NCBI RefSeq assembly: GCF_000591055.1
Contig: NC_020388.1
Span: 2,170,001-2,234,000, forward strand
Reading direction: 5' to 3'
DNA: 64,000 nucleotides
Source of the DNA: Natronomonas moolapensis 8.8.11
GTDB taxonomy: Archaea; Halobacteriota; Halobacteria; Halobacteriales; Haloarculaceae
Shown here: positions 5,892-14,403 of the stretch, one piece after another
Position numbering within the stretch: position 1 is the stretch's first letter
Layout: each line of letters opens with the position of its first letter
Position numbers and translations under genes: made by a program
The notes under the pieces: model-generated
Seen by the model: the letters and a program-made list of their open reading frames with translations, nothing else
Told to the model about the DNA's origin: nothing
Databases searched by the model: none

Positions 5892-8290
5892 TCGGCACCG
5901 CGTTGCTCGTCTGTGCGCTCGCCTCGGGGCTCGCCGCGACCGGACTCTTGCTCCGGGGGTATCTCCGCCGTGACGACAGCTACGACGCCGCCGTCACGCC
6001 GCTCATCGCAGTTAATGCAGTCTCTCTGACACTATCGCTCGCGTACCTCACCTATCTGTTCGTCGTTACGGACTATACAATCGCGTACGTCTATGACAAC
6101 ACCGCAGACTATATTCCGCTCCTCTATCGGGTTACGGGCGTCTACGCCGGCAACGAGGGGTCGGTGCTGTTGTGGGCGGCCCTGGCCGCCGTCGTCGCTC
6201 TCTGGGCGGCGCTCCTCCGCGGGTTCGAGACCCCCAACGGCAAACTCGTCCAGGCGATCACGGTCGGCGTCGTGACGTACTTCGCCGGGATGTTAGTCGT
6301 CGACAGCCCATTCACCCCGCTCGGAGAGGCCCTCCCGGAGATGGGCAGCGGAGCCGTCCCGCTCGACGGGACGGGGCTCAACCCGCTGTTGATCGATCCC
6401 TACATGGCGATCCACCCGCCGATGATGTTCGTCGCGTACGGGCTGTTGACGATGCCGTTCGCAATCGGCGTCACCCACTTCGTCTCGACGCTCCGCGGTG
6501 ACGGCGGCGTCTTCGGGGCGTGGATCGGCAGCATCACGCGCTGGGTTCGCATCTCGTGGCTGTTTCTGACGACCGCGATCGTCCTCGGCTCGCTTTGGTC
6601 GTACCGCGTGCTCGGGTGGGGCGGCATCTGGGCGTGGGATCCCGTCGAAACCGCGGTGTTGATCCCGTGGATATTCCTCACCGCGACGCTGCACGCCGTA
6701 ATCAATTACCGGTCGCAGTCGACGTACGCGACGCTCGCCCCGGCGATGACGTCGGCGACGCTCGCGCTCATCGTCTACGCGACCGCCATCGTCAGAAGCG
6801 GCGTCTTCCGCAGCGTCCACTCCTTTGCCAACGACGGGATCGGATCCGCGCTCTTGATTCTGCTCGCCGCGACGCTCGTCCTCGGCGTCGGCTTGCCGCT
6901 CGGCTACTGGCTGGTTCGGGAACCGGCGGAGTCAAGCGCCGGAACGAAGCGGTGGCTCACGCGCTCGAACGTCCTCCATCTGGCCGTTCTCGGCATCGGC
7001 CTCCTCGGATTCATCTCGGTGTGGGGCCTCACGTTCCCGGTTCTCAGCAACTACACCACCGGCGTCGAGGTCGAGTTGACCAGTATGTACTACAACCTCT
7101 GGAGCTATGCGATCCTCGTCGCGATCCTCCTGACGCTCGGCTTCTACATGGACTACGACGTCGAAGGGCGACGGCGCGCGCTGGCCTCGCTCGGCGTCTT
7201 CGGCGCCGCGACGGTCGTGGCCGCGTTGATCGCACCGAGCGCGACGTGGACGCTCGCCGAGACCAATCCGGGTGACGTCATGTTCTATCGACTCTTGGGG
7301 AGCGCGAGCGTGCTCTCGATCGTCCCGCCGGCGGCGTACGTCTGTCTCACCGTGATCAAGCGCGCGCTCGAGTTGATCCCCGGATCGCCGAACCGACACT
7401 TCCAACTCAAACAGACCGGCATCACGATGGTCCACGTCGGCCTCGTGCTGCTCGTCGTTTCGGTCTCGTTTTCGTATCTGTTCGTCACCGAATCGTCGGT
7501 GATCATAGACAACGCCGAACGGGAGGCGGCCCTCGAGGCGCCGCCGGTCCACGACGTCCCCGAATCGGCGTACGCCGTCGAGGTGACCGACTACGACGAG
7601 TATCAGCGACCCGCCTCCCCGGACATCGAGAACGTCGCGCTCTCGGTCGGGCAGGTGACCGACCGGGGACGGTCGATACACGAGACGGTCCAGCCGGTCT
7701 ACGGGACCGTCACGCAGGTCAACCGGGGGCCGGAGGCGACGATCGTCCAACTCGACGGCTCGCCGATCTGGATCGGTATCGTCGGGGAGGGCCACGAGAC
7801 GGTCGAGGTCTCCGAGGGCCAGCGCCTGGTCGGCGTCGGCTACGTCATGTGGGACTACCTCCCCGAAACGCCCCAGACCGACGCCGTCGTCGTCGCCGAA
7901 CCCGGAAACGTCGGCCCGACGACGGACCCGCCGGCCTCGATCGATCAGACGCGCGTGCTCGGAAGCAGCGTCGGCCTCACCGTCTACGAGGGCGGCGAGC
8001 GGATCGCGAACGGCGACGCGGGCCAGGAGCGCTACGTCCAACAAAGCGACATGGAGGTCCGGGACGTCTTCGTCGACCGGGGCGTGGCCCACGACACCTA
8101 CGTCATCGCGGCGGTCGACGACGGCACCGCCTCCCTGACAGTCCGGCGAATCCCGCTCATGAACCTCATGCGCATCAGCGCTCTGACGCTCCTTTCGGGG
8201 ATGGCTCTCGTGTTGCTGTTCGACCCCGCGTACGGCCTCGTCCCGCGGTTCAGCTACCGTTCGCGGGGCGTCGAGGCGAGTTCCGATTGA
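5888..8290 (+). CDS. ccmF: CcmF-type cytochrome c heme lyase
   Basis: An 800-aa polytopic membrane protein of the CcmF/CcsA heme-handling family. The WWD-type heme-binding motif is LGWGGIWAWDPVE at about residues 242-254. Upstream are GNEGSVLLW and the conserved IHPPMMF histidine near residue 174. I chose the ATG at 5888 because it overlaps the thioredoxin stop (ATGA); an earlier in-frame ATG adds four residues. Late in the chain is an external segment (about 601-655, VYGTVTQV…GQRLVGVGYVMWDY) that reads like a small beta-barrel, then a final membrane helix (PLMNLMRISALTLLSGMALVLL). No CcmE, CcmC or CcmH gene is adjacent. Confidence 0.93.
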   Translation: MIGTALLVCALASGLAATGLLLRGYLRRDDSYDAAVTPLIAVNAVSLTLSLAYLTYLFVVTDYTIAYVYDNTADYIPLLYRVTGVYAGNEGSVLLWAALAAVVALWAALLRGFETPNGKLVQAITVGVVTYFAGMLVVDSPFTPLGEALPEMGSGAVPLDGTGLNPLLIDPYMAIHPPMMFVAYGLLTMPFAIGVTHFVSTLRGDGGVFGAWIGSITRWVRISWLFLTTAIVLGSLWSYRVLGWGGIWAWDPVETAVLIPWIFLTATLHAVINYRSQSTYATLAPAMTSATLALIVYATAIVRSGVFRSVHSFANDGIGSALLILLAATLVLGVGLPLGYWLVREPAESSAGTKRWLTRSNVLHLAVLGIGLLGFISVWGLTFPVLSNYTTGVEVELTSMYYNLWSYAILVAILLTLGFYMDYDVEGRRRALASLGVFGAATVVAALIAPSATWTLAETNPGDVMFYRLLGSASVLSIVPPAAYVCLTVIKRALELIPGSPNRHFQLKQTGITMVHVGLVLLVVSVSFSYLFVTESSVIIDNAEREAALEAPPVHDVPESAYAVEVTDYDEYQRPASPDIENVALSVGQVTDRGRSIHETVQPVYGTVTQVNRGPEATIVQLDGSPIWIGIVGEGHETVEVSEGQRLVGVGYVMWDYLPETPQTDAVVVAEPGNVGPTTDPPASIDQTRVLGSSVGLTVYEGGERIANGDAGQERYVQQSDMEVRDVFVDRGVAHDTYVIAAVDDGTASLTVRRIPLMNLMRISALTLLSGMALVLLFDPAYGLVPRFSYRSRGVEASSD

Positions 8291-8321
8291 TCCGCGTCCG
8301 TTCCAACCGCATTCATAACCC

Positions 8322-9548
8322 ATGACACACCGACCTACGTCCGTACTACTCGTTTCGCTCACGCTCGCGCTGTTCGCCGCGCTCGCACTGACGGCCGGCG
8401 TCGGCGCCGCGGCGTCGACCACCGGCTCCGTCACCGTCGAGAACGGCTCGGCAGACGGCTACAACGTCACCGTCGCCGCCCTCGACCCGTCGAACGAGCC
8501 GATCGTCGACCCGGTCGAGACGACCGTCGAAAACGGGACGTTCAGCTACGAGCCGGTCGACAACGCGACGTCGTACTTCCTCCGACTGGAATCGGAGGAC
8601 GCGGTGTACTACAATCTCGCCGATCCCGGCGAGGACCCGGCGTTCGTTCTGGACCGACGCGTCACCGGGACCGTCGTCGACGAGTCCGGCACACCCGTTC
8701 CGAACGCCACCGTCGAGGTGGTGAGCCAACACGGCCCCCAGGTGAATCAGGTGCCGGTGTCGGCGGACGGGACCTTCGAGATCGAACCGCTGCAACCCGA
8801 CCGAACGTATACCCTCCGGATCCGGGCCGACGGCGCGGTCTATGAGGACGTCGTCTCGACGGACGCACCGACGACGGAGATCGACGTGGAACTACCGGCC
8901 CCGATCGCCGATCCGGGGGCGCTCGAACTCAGCGGCGGGCGGCCGGTGAATCACCTCATGCGGGTCGGCCCGACGGAGAGCGGGGACGGGCTGTTCGTCA
9001 TCGAGATACTCTCGGTTCGGAACGGCGTTGACCGGCCGTTCGTGGGGGCCGTCGACTTCGCGGTCCCCTCGAACGCCAAGGTCGTCTCGGGGATGGTGCA
9101 AAACGAGCGCGTCGACGCCGCCGCCGAGAACGGGACCGTAGGGGTCGAGGCGTCGATCAAATCGGGCGAGACGGTCCAGGTGGCGGCGATCTACCGGATC
9201 GACGAGCACACGCTCGAGAAGCCGGTCGGCTACGACGTCGACGAGTTCGCCGTCATGCTCGAGGAGTACGACCTGTCGCAGGCCGAGTTCTCGAACAACC
9301 TCGTCGAGGCGGAGACGGGAATGGACGTGCCGATGGTGACGAACACCGCCCCGCTCGGCGCTACCGACCGGATCTCGGTGCAGGTGTCCGGCCCGCCGGC
9401 GGGCACCGGAAACGCCTCGACACCCGCCGGGCAGTCGACGCCGGGGGCCGGATCGGAATCTGGGGCGGGCGGGCTCCCCGTCCTGCCGCTGGGCGTGGCC
9501 TTCGTGGGGACGGTCGCCGGCGGGATCGCGGTGTATCGATACGTCTAG
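8322..9548 (+). CDS. Exported, C-terminally anchored protein with carboxypeptidase-regulatory-like domain
   Basis: 408 aa with a clear Sec signal peptide (about 1-31, ending AGVGAAA). A carboxypeptidase-regulatory/prealbumin-like beta domain follows (GTVVDESGTPVPNATVEV near 110-127), then an acidic central domain, a Ser/Thr/Gly-rich linker (about 355-385) and a single C-terminal helix (LPVLPLGVAFVGTVAGGIAVYRYV). The bulk therefore lies outside the cell. It starts 31 nt after ccmF on the same strand and is probably cotranscribed, hinting at a role in cytochrome c maturation or in housing a redox partner. No enzymatic motif is visible. Confidence 0.7.
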   Translation: MTHRPTSVLLVSLTLALFAALALTAGVGAAASTTGSVTVENGSADGYNVTVAALDPSNEPIVDPVETTVENGTFSYEPVDNATSYFLRLESEDAVYYNLADPGEDPAFVLDRRVTGTVVDESGTPVPNATVEVVSQHGPQVNQVPVSADGTFEIEPLQPDRTYTLRIRADGAVYEDVVSTDAPTTEIDVELPAPIADPGALELSGGRPVNHLMRVGPTESGDGLFVIEILSVRNGVDRPFVGAVDFAVPSNAKVVSGMVQNERVDAAAENGTVGVEASIKSGETVQVAAIYRIDEHTLEKPVGYDVDEFAVMLEEYDLSQAEFSNNLVEAETGMDVPMVTNTAPLGATDRISVQVSGPPAGTGNASTPAGQSTPGAGSESGAGGLPVLPLGVAFVGTVAGGIAVYRYV

Positions 9549-9626
9549 CCCCGAGCCGTCGAGGGATTCGCCTCCGATCCCCGACGTCGGATAACGGGAC
9601 GACGCTCTCTCGGTCCCGGACCCGAC

Positions 9627-11156
9627 TTACAACTCGCCTGCCGCCGCCAACCGCCTGATTTCGGCCGCGCGCTCGCGGATCGCCTCGCGCTCGTCGTCGT
9701 CTTTGTCGTCCCAGTGGGAGTAGACGAGCCCCATCCGGTGATTCGATCGGAGCCGGGACTCGTTGCGGCCGAGGAAGTCCCAATACAGCGCGTTGAACGG
9801 GCAGGCCCCCTCGCCGGTCGTCTTCGTCTTGTAGTAGGGGCATCCCGAGCAGTAGTCGCTCATGCGGTCGATGTAGTTCGCCGAGGCGGCGTAGGGCTTC
9901 GTCGACAGCGAGTCGGTCCCGAAGGTCCCCATCCCGACGACGTTCGGCGTCGTCACCCAGTGGTAAGCGTCGACGTAGCCTGCGTGGAACCACTCGTTGA
10001 GCTGCTTCGGCTCGACGCCGAACGTCGTCGCGAAGTTCGAGAGGATCATCAGCCGCTGGATGTGATGAGAGTACCCACGCGCTCGGACGCCCTCGACTGC
10101 GTCCGCGAGGCACGCCATCTCCGTCTCGCCCGTCCAGAAGAACTCCGGGAGGGGTTCGCTCGCCTCGAGGGCGTTCGCCTCGGCCATCCCCGGTTCGCGG
10201 CGGTAGGCGTGGCGGACGAACTCCCGCCAGCCGAGCACCTGCCGGACGAACCCCTCGACGCTCTCGATCGGGGCGTCGCCGTCCTCGTAGGCGTCGATCG
10301 CGGCTTCGATGACCTCGCCGGGCCGGAGCAAGCCGACGTTGAGACTCGAGGAGACGAGCGCGTGGTTCATCGACCACTCGCCCTCTAGCATGGCGTCCTG
10401 GTAGGGGCCGAACGCCGGGAGGCGCTCCTCGACGAACGACGACAGCGCCGCCCGGGCTTCCGCGCGCGTGACGGGCCAGAAGAAAGGCTCGGGGTCGGCC
10501 CACCCGGTCCCGTAGGGCGGGCCGTCGTACCTCTCGTCGCCGTACGTCGACGCGACCCACTCGGCGACCGCCGCCGTCGTCTCGTCGGGGTCGAACCGCG
10601 GCGGCTTGGGCGGGTCGTACCCCTCGTCGGGGAACTCGCGGTTTTCGTCGTCGAAGTTCCACGCGCCGCCGAGGGGGTCGTCGTCGACCGTCAGATACCC
10701 CGTCTCGCGGCGCATATGCCGGTAGAAGTTCTCGTGGCGGTACGGCGGGTCGCCGTCGGCCCACTCGTCGAACGCCTCGGGCGAGCACAGAAACCGGGGG
10801 TCCGCCCGGAACGCGACGGTGCCGCCGCGCGCCTCGACGAGTTCGCGGAGTCGGTCGGTCGCGCCGTGGGCCGACCGCCGCGTCGTGAGGAGGTGATCGC
10901 CCGGGTGGGCACTAAAATGGGCGTCGAACCCCTCGGCAAACGTGTCGACCTCGCGATACTCGACGGTGTACCCCTCGGCGCGGAGTTCATCGCGGAAGTG
11001 CCGCATCGCGCTGAACACGAGCGTCAGTTTGTGGGGATGATAGGGTTTCCGGCGGGCAAACTCGCGGGCCTCGATCATGAGGACGCGGGGGGACTCGCCG
11101 TCGGTCGACAGCGGACCGAACCGCGCCAAGCAGTCGCCCAAAACGAGGACGGTCAT
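9627..11156 (-). CDS. FeS-type (PhrB-like) cryptochrome/photolyase-related protein
   Basis: 509 aa from the ATG at 11156 (MTVLVLGDCLARFGPL), the usual start of this family; upstream in-frame codons encode no conserved sequence. The family is the FeS-BCP/PhrB group, which repairs (6-4) photoproducts using FAD and a [4Fe-4S] cluster. The four cluster cysteines are all visible: C349 (EMACLAD), C436 and C439 (YCSGCPYY), and C452 (GEGACPFNALYW), with the spacing I recall for PhrB. The FAD-binding helical half carries NHALVSSSLNVGLL and VLGWREFVRHAYR. It is transcribed alone. A second, unrelated photolyase lies at 54274-55674. Confidence 0.9.
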   Translation of the reverse strand: MTVLVLGDCLARFGPLSTDGESPRVLMIEAREFARRKPYHPHKLTLVFSAMRHFRDELRAEGYTVEYREVDTFAEGFDAHFSAHPGDHLLTTRRSAHGATDRLRELVEARGGTVAFRADPRFLCSPEAFDEWADGDPPYRHENFYRHMRRETGYLTVDDDPLGGAWNFDDENREFPDEGYDPPKPPRFDPDETTAAVAEWVASTYGDERYDGPPYGTGWADPEPFFWPVTRAEARAALSSFVEERLPAFGPYQDAMLEGEWSMNHALVSSSLNVGLLRPGEVIEAAIDAYEDGDAPIESVEGFVRQVLGWREFVRHAYRREPGMAEANALEASEPLPEFFWTGETEMACLADAVEGVRARGYSHHIQRLMILSNFATTFGVEPKQLNEWFHAGYVDAYHWVTTPNVVGMGTFGTDSLSTKPYAASANYIDRMSDYCSGCPYYKTKTTGEGACPFNALYWDFLGRNESRLRSNHRMGLVYSHWDDKDDDEREAIRERAAEIRRLAAAGEL

Positions 11157-11284
11157 AGCCACACAACGGGCTGTACGGACATAGTTGTACGGTCGACGGC
11201 CACAACCGTCGACCGCGCACGACCCCCCAATTCTGCCGTTCGTGGGCCCGTCTATCAGTGAAGCGTTGACATAGATCAACGGGC

Positions 11285-11291
11285 ATTTATG
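11285..11291 (+). promoter_or_regulatory. TATA box of the halocyanin gene
   Basis: ATTTATG centred about 33 nt before the ATG at 11321; this spacing supports that ATG over the in-frame start 30 nt upstream. Confidence 0.5.
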
Positions 11292-11320
11292 TGTATCCGG
11301 TACCAACGCCGCAGTTGTAT

Positions 11321-11860
11321 ATGAAAGAGTTCAGTCGACGTCGGTTCGTCATCGGTACCGCTGCTACGGCTGCGACGGGCGCGCTCGCAGGCTGTTCGGG
11401 CAACGGTGGCGGCAACGGCAACGGCAACGGAAGCGGCAACGGCAACGGCGACATGGACGGCAACGGTGGCGGCAACGGCGGCGCCGAAGGCCCCGAGGCC
11501 CGCGCGGAAGCGTTCGTCAGCGACAACGACGCGAACCAGTATGAGAACTCCCTCGAGGACATGACCGGGCAAGACGAGGTCGTCATCGAGACGGGAGCCG
11601 GCGACAACGGCTTCTCCTTTAGCCCCTCGGGCGTGGTCGTCTCCACCGGGACGAACGTCGTCTGGGAGTGGACCGGCGAGGGCGGCGCACACAACGTCGT
11701 CTCAGAGGACGGCAGCGACTACGAGTTCGAGAGCGAACTCACCGGCGAGGCGGGCTACACCATCGAGCAGACCGTCGACGAGGCCGGTGCGGTCCTCTAC
11801 GTCTGCATCCCCCACCGCGCGCAGGGTATGTACGGCGCCGTCGCCGTCGTCGACGAGTAA
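11321..11860 (+). CDS. Halocyanin (type I copper lipoprotein)
   Basis: 179 aa. The N-terminus combines a twin-arginine motif (SRRRFVIG) with a lipobox (ALAGC, Cys25), so it is exported folded and lipid-anchored. A Gly/Asn-rich flexible tether spans about residues 27-54. The cupredoxin domain then supplies all four blue-copper ligands: H124 (GGAHNVV), C162 (LYVC), H165 (IPH) and M170 (AQGM). Halocyanins are one-electron carriers on the outer face of the haloarchaeal membrane, linking respiratory complexes and oxidases. The promoter is its own; the next gene on the same strand has a separate TATA element. Confidence 0.95.
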   Translation: MKEFSRRRFVIGTAATAATGALAGCSGNGGGNGNGNGSGNGNGDMDGNGGGNGGAEGPEARAEAFVSDNDANQYENSLEDMTGQDEVVIETGAGDNGFSFSPSGVVVSTGTNVVWEWTGEGGAHNVVSEDGSDYEFESELTGEAGYTIEQTVDEAGAVLYVCIPHRAQGMYGAVAVVDE

Positions 11861-11885
11861 CGCTCCCGACACGACACCCGCGTAC

Positions 11886-11892
11886 TTTTATT
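11886..11892 (+). promoter_or_regulatory. TATA box of the UDG-like gene (leaderless layout)
   Basis: TTTTATT centred 25 nt before the GTG at 11914. The spacing is that of a leaderless haloarchaeal transcript and is the main reason for choosing GTG as start. Confidence 0.55.
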
Positions 11893-11913
11893 CACCACCC
11901 CCTAGCCACTGCC

Positions 11914-12501
11914 GTGGAACGAATCTCGGATCGCGTCTCGAACCCCTTCGGTATGCGGGCTCCCGCCGAACCGGCAGTGTACGGCTACGGCGACGTCAAC
12001 GCCGACTTTCACGTGATCGGTGCCGACGCCGAGACCCACGGCGGCGCGGAGACGAGCGTTCCGTTCACCCGATCCGCCGCCGGCGAACGGATACAGCCGG
12101 TTCTCCACGCCGTCGACTTCGCCGCCGAGCCCTACAGCGACCGTCCCGACCTCGAGAACTGCTATCTTTCGTATCTCCGACTCGCGCCGGGCGATCCGAC
12201 AGACGTCGAGCGCTATCTCGACGCCGAGCTCCGGGCGTTGAACGCCCACATTCTGCTTCCGGTGGGCGACGATCCGCTGGCGTACGTGCTTCGGGAATTC
12301 ACGACGCAGGCGCGGTCGCTTTCCGCCGACGCCGAGCGCCTGCACGCCACCGAAATCCGTGGCCGGGGGTTTCTGGTCGTCCCGGTCGGGGAACCGACGG
12401 CGTGGGAGTCGGGCGACGAGGCGGCCCTCGTCGATCGCCTCGAAGCGCTCTTGGACAGCGATTACCGCCAGACGAAAGGCGTCGCGACGCGGATCGGCTG
12501 A
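11914..12501 (+). CDS. Uracil-DNA glycosylase-superfamily protein with degenerate motifs
   Basis: 195 aa from a GTG placed 25 nt after a TATA box; the next in-frame ATG (11953) would drop the leading SNPFG segment. The chain follows the family 4/5 UDG layout: a beta strand into VIGADAETHGG, then PFTRSAAGERIQPVL (compare the family's G-E-A-P-G…PF-G-AG pattern), ENCYLSYLRL, and LLPVGDDPLAYVL. It keeps only one cysteine, so it cannot bind the family 4 iron-sulfur cluster. The usual C-terminal H-P-S catalytic segment reads PVGEPTAWES instead. It is probably a non-canonical member, perhaps without glycosylase activity. Confidence 0.65.
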   Translation: MERISDRVSNPFGMRAPAEPAVYGYGDVNADFHVIGADAETHGGAETSVPFTRSAAGERIQPVLHAVDFAAEPYSDRPDLENCYLSYLRLAPGDPTDVERYLDAELRALNAHILLPVGDDPLAYVLREFTTQARSLSADAERLHATEIRGRGFLVVPVGEPTAWESGDEAALVDRLEALLDSDYRQTKGVATRIG

Positions 12502-12541
12502 GCCGGGGGGCCGCCCGGAACGGCTCCCGTCTCCGCGGTAC

Positions 12542-12991
12542 TCACTCGGCGACGACGAGCAACGCGGTGTTTTCGCGCTTGTCGGAGTACTCGCCCCCGG
12601 CCGGTGGCTTGACGTCGAACTCGACGGTCCCGTCTCGTTGGTTCGGTCGGAGCTCCGGCGAGAGCTCCAGTTCCGCGACCCCCTCCTCGTCGGTCGCCGC
12701 CGTCTCCACGCCGTCGAGCCGCGCCGACCCGCCGCGGGCGATGACCGTCGCGTCGGAGACGGTATGGCCGTCGGGATCCACGACCGACACCTCGACGGTG
12801 TGATCGCCCGGCTCGACTACCTCCGGTTCGGGCTGGACGTCCAATTCGGTCACCGCGAGCCCCGAGATCCCCGACAGCATGTTCATCATCACCGATAGGC
12901 TCGCGACCCCGACGACCAGGGCAATGACGAGTCTGACCGGCAGGCCTTCGATACCTCGCGTGTCCGCGGCGAATCGCCGTCTCCGTCCCAT
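12542..12991 (-). CDS. Haloarchaeal single-span protein with a pilin-like N-terminus and extracellular beta domain
   Basis: 149 aa from the ATG at 12991. The N-terminus (ADTRGIEGLPVRLVIALVVG) resembles a type IV pilin/class III signal peptide with a charged leader ending in Arg-Gly, followed by a hydrophobic helix. A domain with carboxypeptidase-regulatory or Ig-like character follows (VVDPDGHTVSDATVIARGG, then TDEEGVAELELSPEL). It is probably a minor pilin-like or membrane-anchored surface protein; no partner pilus genes are adjacent. Function unknown. Confidence 0.6.
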   Translation of the reverse strand: MGRRRRFAADTRGIEGLPVRLVIALVVGVASLSVMMNMLSGISGLAVTELDVQPEPEVVEPGDHTVEVSVVDPDGHTVSDATVIARGGSARLDGVETAATDEEGVAELELSPELRPNQRDGTVEFDVKPPAGGEYSDKRENTALLVVAE

Positions 12992-13113
12992 GGGCCGTCT
13001 GGCCCCGTCTCGGTATTTAAATTCTCGCGTCGGTCGCCGCGCCCTGGACCGACCGGCCACACCGGGGCCGACCGAACCGCAAGCTACCTGTGACAGCCGA
13101 CAGAGGCCACGGT

Positions 13114-13473
13114 ATGGAACGACGGGCGGCCCTCCTCGTCGCGGCCGGCGGGTTCGCGGGAGCGGTGAGTCGTCACGGCGTCGCGGTTGCGCTCCCGGCC
13201 GGGGATCCGTGGGGTACCCTTGCAGTCAACGTCGCCGGCGCGTTCGTCCTCGGGGCGGTCGTCTACCGGACGCGGCTGGTCGGGCGGCTCTCCGAGCGGA
13301 CGCGGCTCGTCGTCTCGACAGGCTTCGTTTCCTCGTTTAGCACCTACAGCACGTTCGCCGCGGAGACCGTCTCGCTCGATCCGGCGGCGGCGGCGCTCAA
13401 CGTCGTTGCCAACTACGCGCTCGGGTTTTTGGCCGTCCTCCTCGCCAGGGGGGTGATCCGGTGGCGCTCGTGA
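13114..13473 (+). CDS. crcB1: CrcB/Fluc fluoride channel subunit 1
   Basis: 119 aa with four hydrophobic segments. Fluc motifs are AGGFAGAVSRH near the start, GTLAVNVAGAFVLG in the second helix, and GFVSSFSTYSTFAAE in the third (pore-lining Phe/Ser/Thr). The channel exports cytoplasmic fluoride. I use the ATG at 13114; an in-frame GTG at 13090 would add eight residues. Positive charges lie at the N-terminus (MERR), in the second loop (YRTRLVGRLSERTR) and at the C-terminus, which places those parts inside. The gene overlaps its partner by 4 nt or 13 nt, depending on the partner's start. Confidence 0.92.
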   Translation: MERRAALLVAAGGFAGAVSRHGVAVALPAGDPWGTLAVNVAGAFVLGAVVYRTRLVGRLSERTRLVVSTGFVSSFSTYSTFAAETVSLDPAAAALNVVANYALGFLAVLLARGVIRWRS

Positions 13474-13811
13474 GCGCGCTCGCGGTCGGGGTCGGCGGCG
13501 CGGCCGGCGCGGTCTCGCGGTACGCCGTGGGGCTCGCGATCGAGCGCCGCGCCCTCGACACCGCCGTCGTCAACGTCGCCGGGAGCTTCCTGCTCGGGGC
13601 GCTCGTCGCCGTCGACCCCTCCGGCCCGGCGGCGCTCGCGCTCGGCGTCGGCTTCTGTGGCGCGTTCACGACGTTCTCGTCGTTCGCCGTCGAGACCGTC
13701 CGTCTCGCCGAGGACGAGGGCGTCCCCGCGGCGGCGGCCAACGCGGCGGGGACACTCGGGGCCGCGCTGGTCGCAGTGCTCGCGGGGATGGCGCTGGTCG
13801 GGGTGCTGTAA
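13470..13811 (+). CDS. crcB2: CrcB/Fluc fluoride channel subunit 2
   Basis: 113 aa from a GTG that forms a GTGA overlap with the crcB1 stop; a GTG at 13461 would add three residues. Fluc motifs are VGGAAGAVSRY, VVNVAGSFLLG and GFCGAFTTFSSFAVE. Here the positive charges sit in the first loop (ERRA), and the N-terminus and C-terminus carry none, the reverse of subunit 1. The pair therefore looks like the split, oppositely oriented heterodimer known for two-gene Fluc systems. Confidence 0.92.
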   Translation: MSALAVGVGGAAGAVSRYAVGLAIERRALDTAVVNVAGSFLLGALVAVDPSGPAALALGVGFCGAFTTFSSFAVETVRLAEDEGVPAAAANAAGTLGAALVAVLAGMALVGVL

Positions 13812-13827
13812 CCGCTTTCTCGTTTCC

Positions 13828-14403
13828 TTAGCCGTCGACGCTCACGCGTCGCATCTCCGCCTCGAGATCGCGAGTGCTCATTTCGCTTGCGGTCCGGTCC
13901 AGGTCACACCGCAGCCGCTCGAATTTGGCGTTCAATTCGGCGTACGACTCGCTGGCGTCGAGTTCGTACGCGCTCTTTTTTGCCTCGAGAGCGGCCCGTT
14001 TCGACGCCAGCGCGAAGAGCTCCTGGAGCTTTTCGCTGTACTCCGTCCGCGTCAGGAGCGATCCGACGACGGCCTCGATCTCCCGCCGCTGGACCGGCTT
14101 GACCAGGTACTCGTCGAACCCCATCTCGATGATGTCGAAGTCGGGATCGACCGCGGTCACGATCGACACCCGGCAGTCGTACTCGTCGTCGGCTCTGATC
14201 CGCTCGAGCACTTCTTCGCCCGGAACCCGCGGCATCAACCGATCGACCAGAGCGACGTCGATGCCGTCGTCCATCGCTTCGATCCCGTCTCTGCCCCCGT
14301 ACGCGGTCCGTACGTCGTACTCGCCGCGGAGCCACGCGGCGTATAGATCCGCCAGTTGGCGGTCGTCGTCGACGACGAGGACGGTGGGTTCGTCGTCCAT
14401 CAT
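13828..14403 (-). CDS. HalX-type response regulator
   Basis: 191 aa from the ATG at 14403, or 190 from the adjacent ATG at 14400; residue numbers below use the latter. A CheY-like receiver domain spans about 1-115 with the acidic pocket VVDDD, phospho-acceptor D53 (ALVDRLMP), Thr82 (IVTAVDP) and Lys101 (YLVKP). The C-terminal HalX helical domain (about 120-185) is rich in Ala/Glu/Leu and likely coiled. HalX proteins are haloarchaeal response regulators with no recognised DNA-binding domain. No histidine kinase is adjacent. It converges on crcB2 with a 16-bp gap. Confidence 0.88.
   Translation of the reverse strand: MMDDEPTVLVVDDDRQLADLYAAWLRGEYDVRTAYGGRDGIEAMDDGIDVALVDRLMPRVPGEEVLERIRADDEYDCRVSIVTAVDPDFDIIEMGFDEYLVKPVQRREIEAVVGSLLTRTEYSEKLQELFALASKRAALEAKKSAYELDASESYAELNAKFERLRCDLDRTASEMSTRDLEAEMRRVSVDG

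Noticed and set aside
11400-11485. GGCAAC-type tandem repeat as a mobile or phase-variable repeat
   Set aside because: It encodes the flexible Gly/Asn tether of halocyanin, a usual feature of haloarchaeal lipoproteins.
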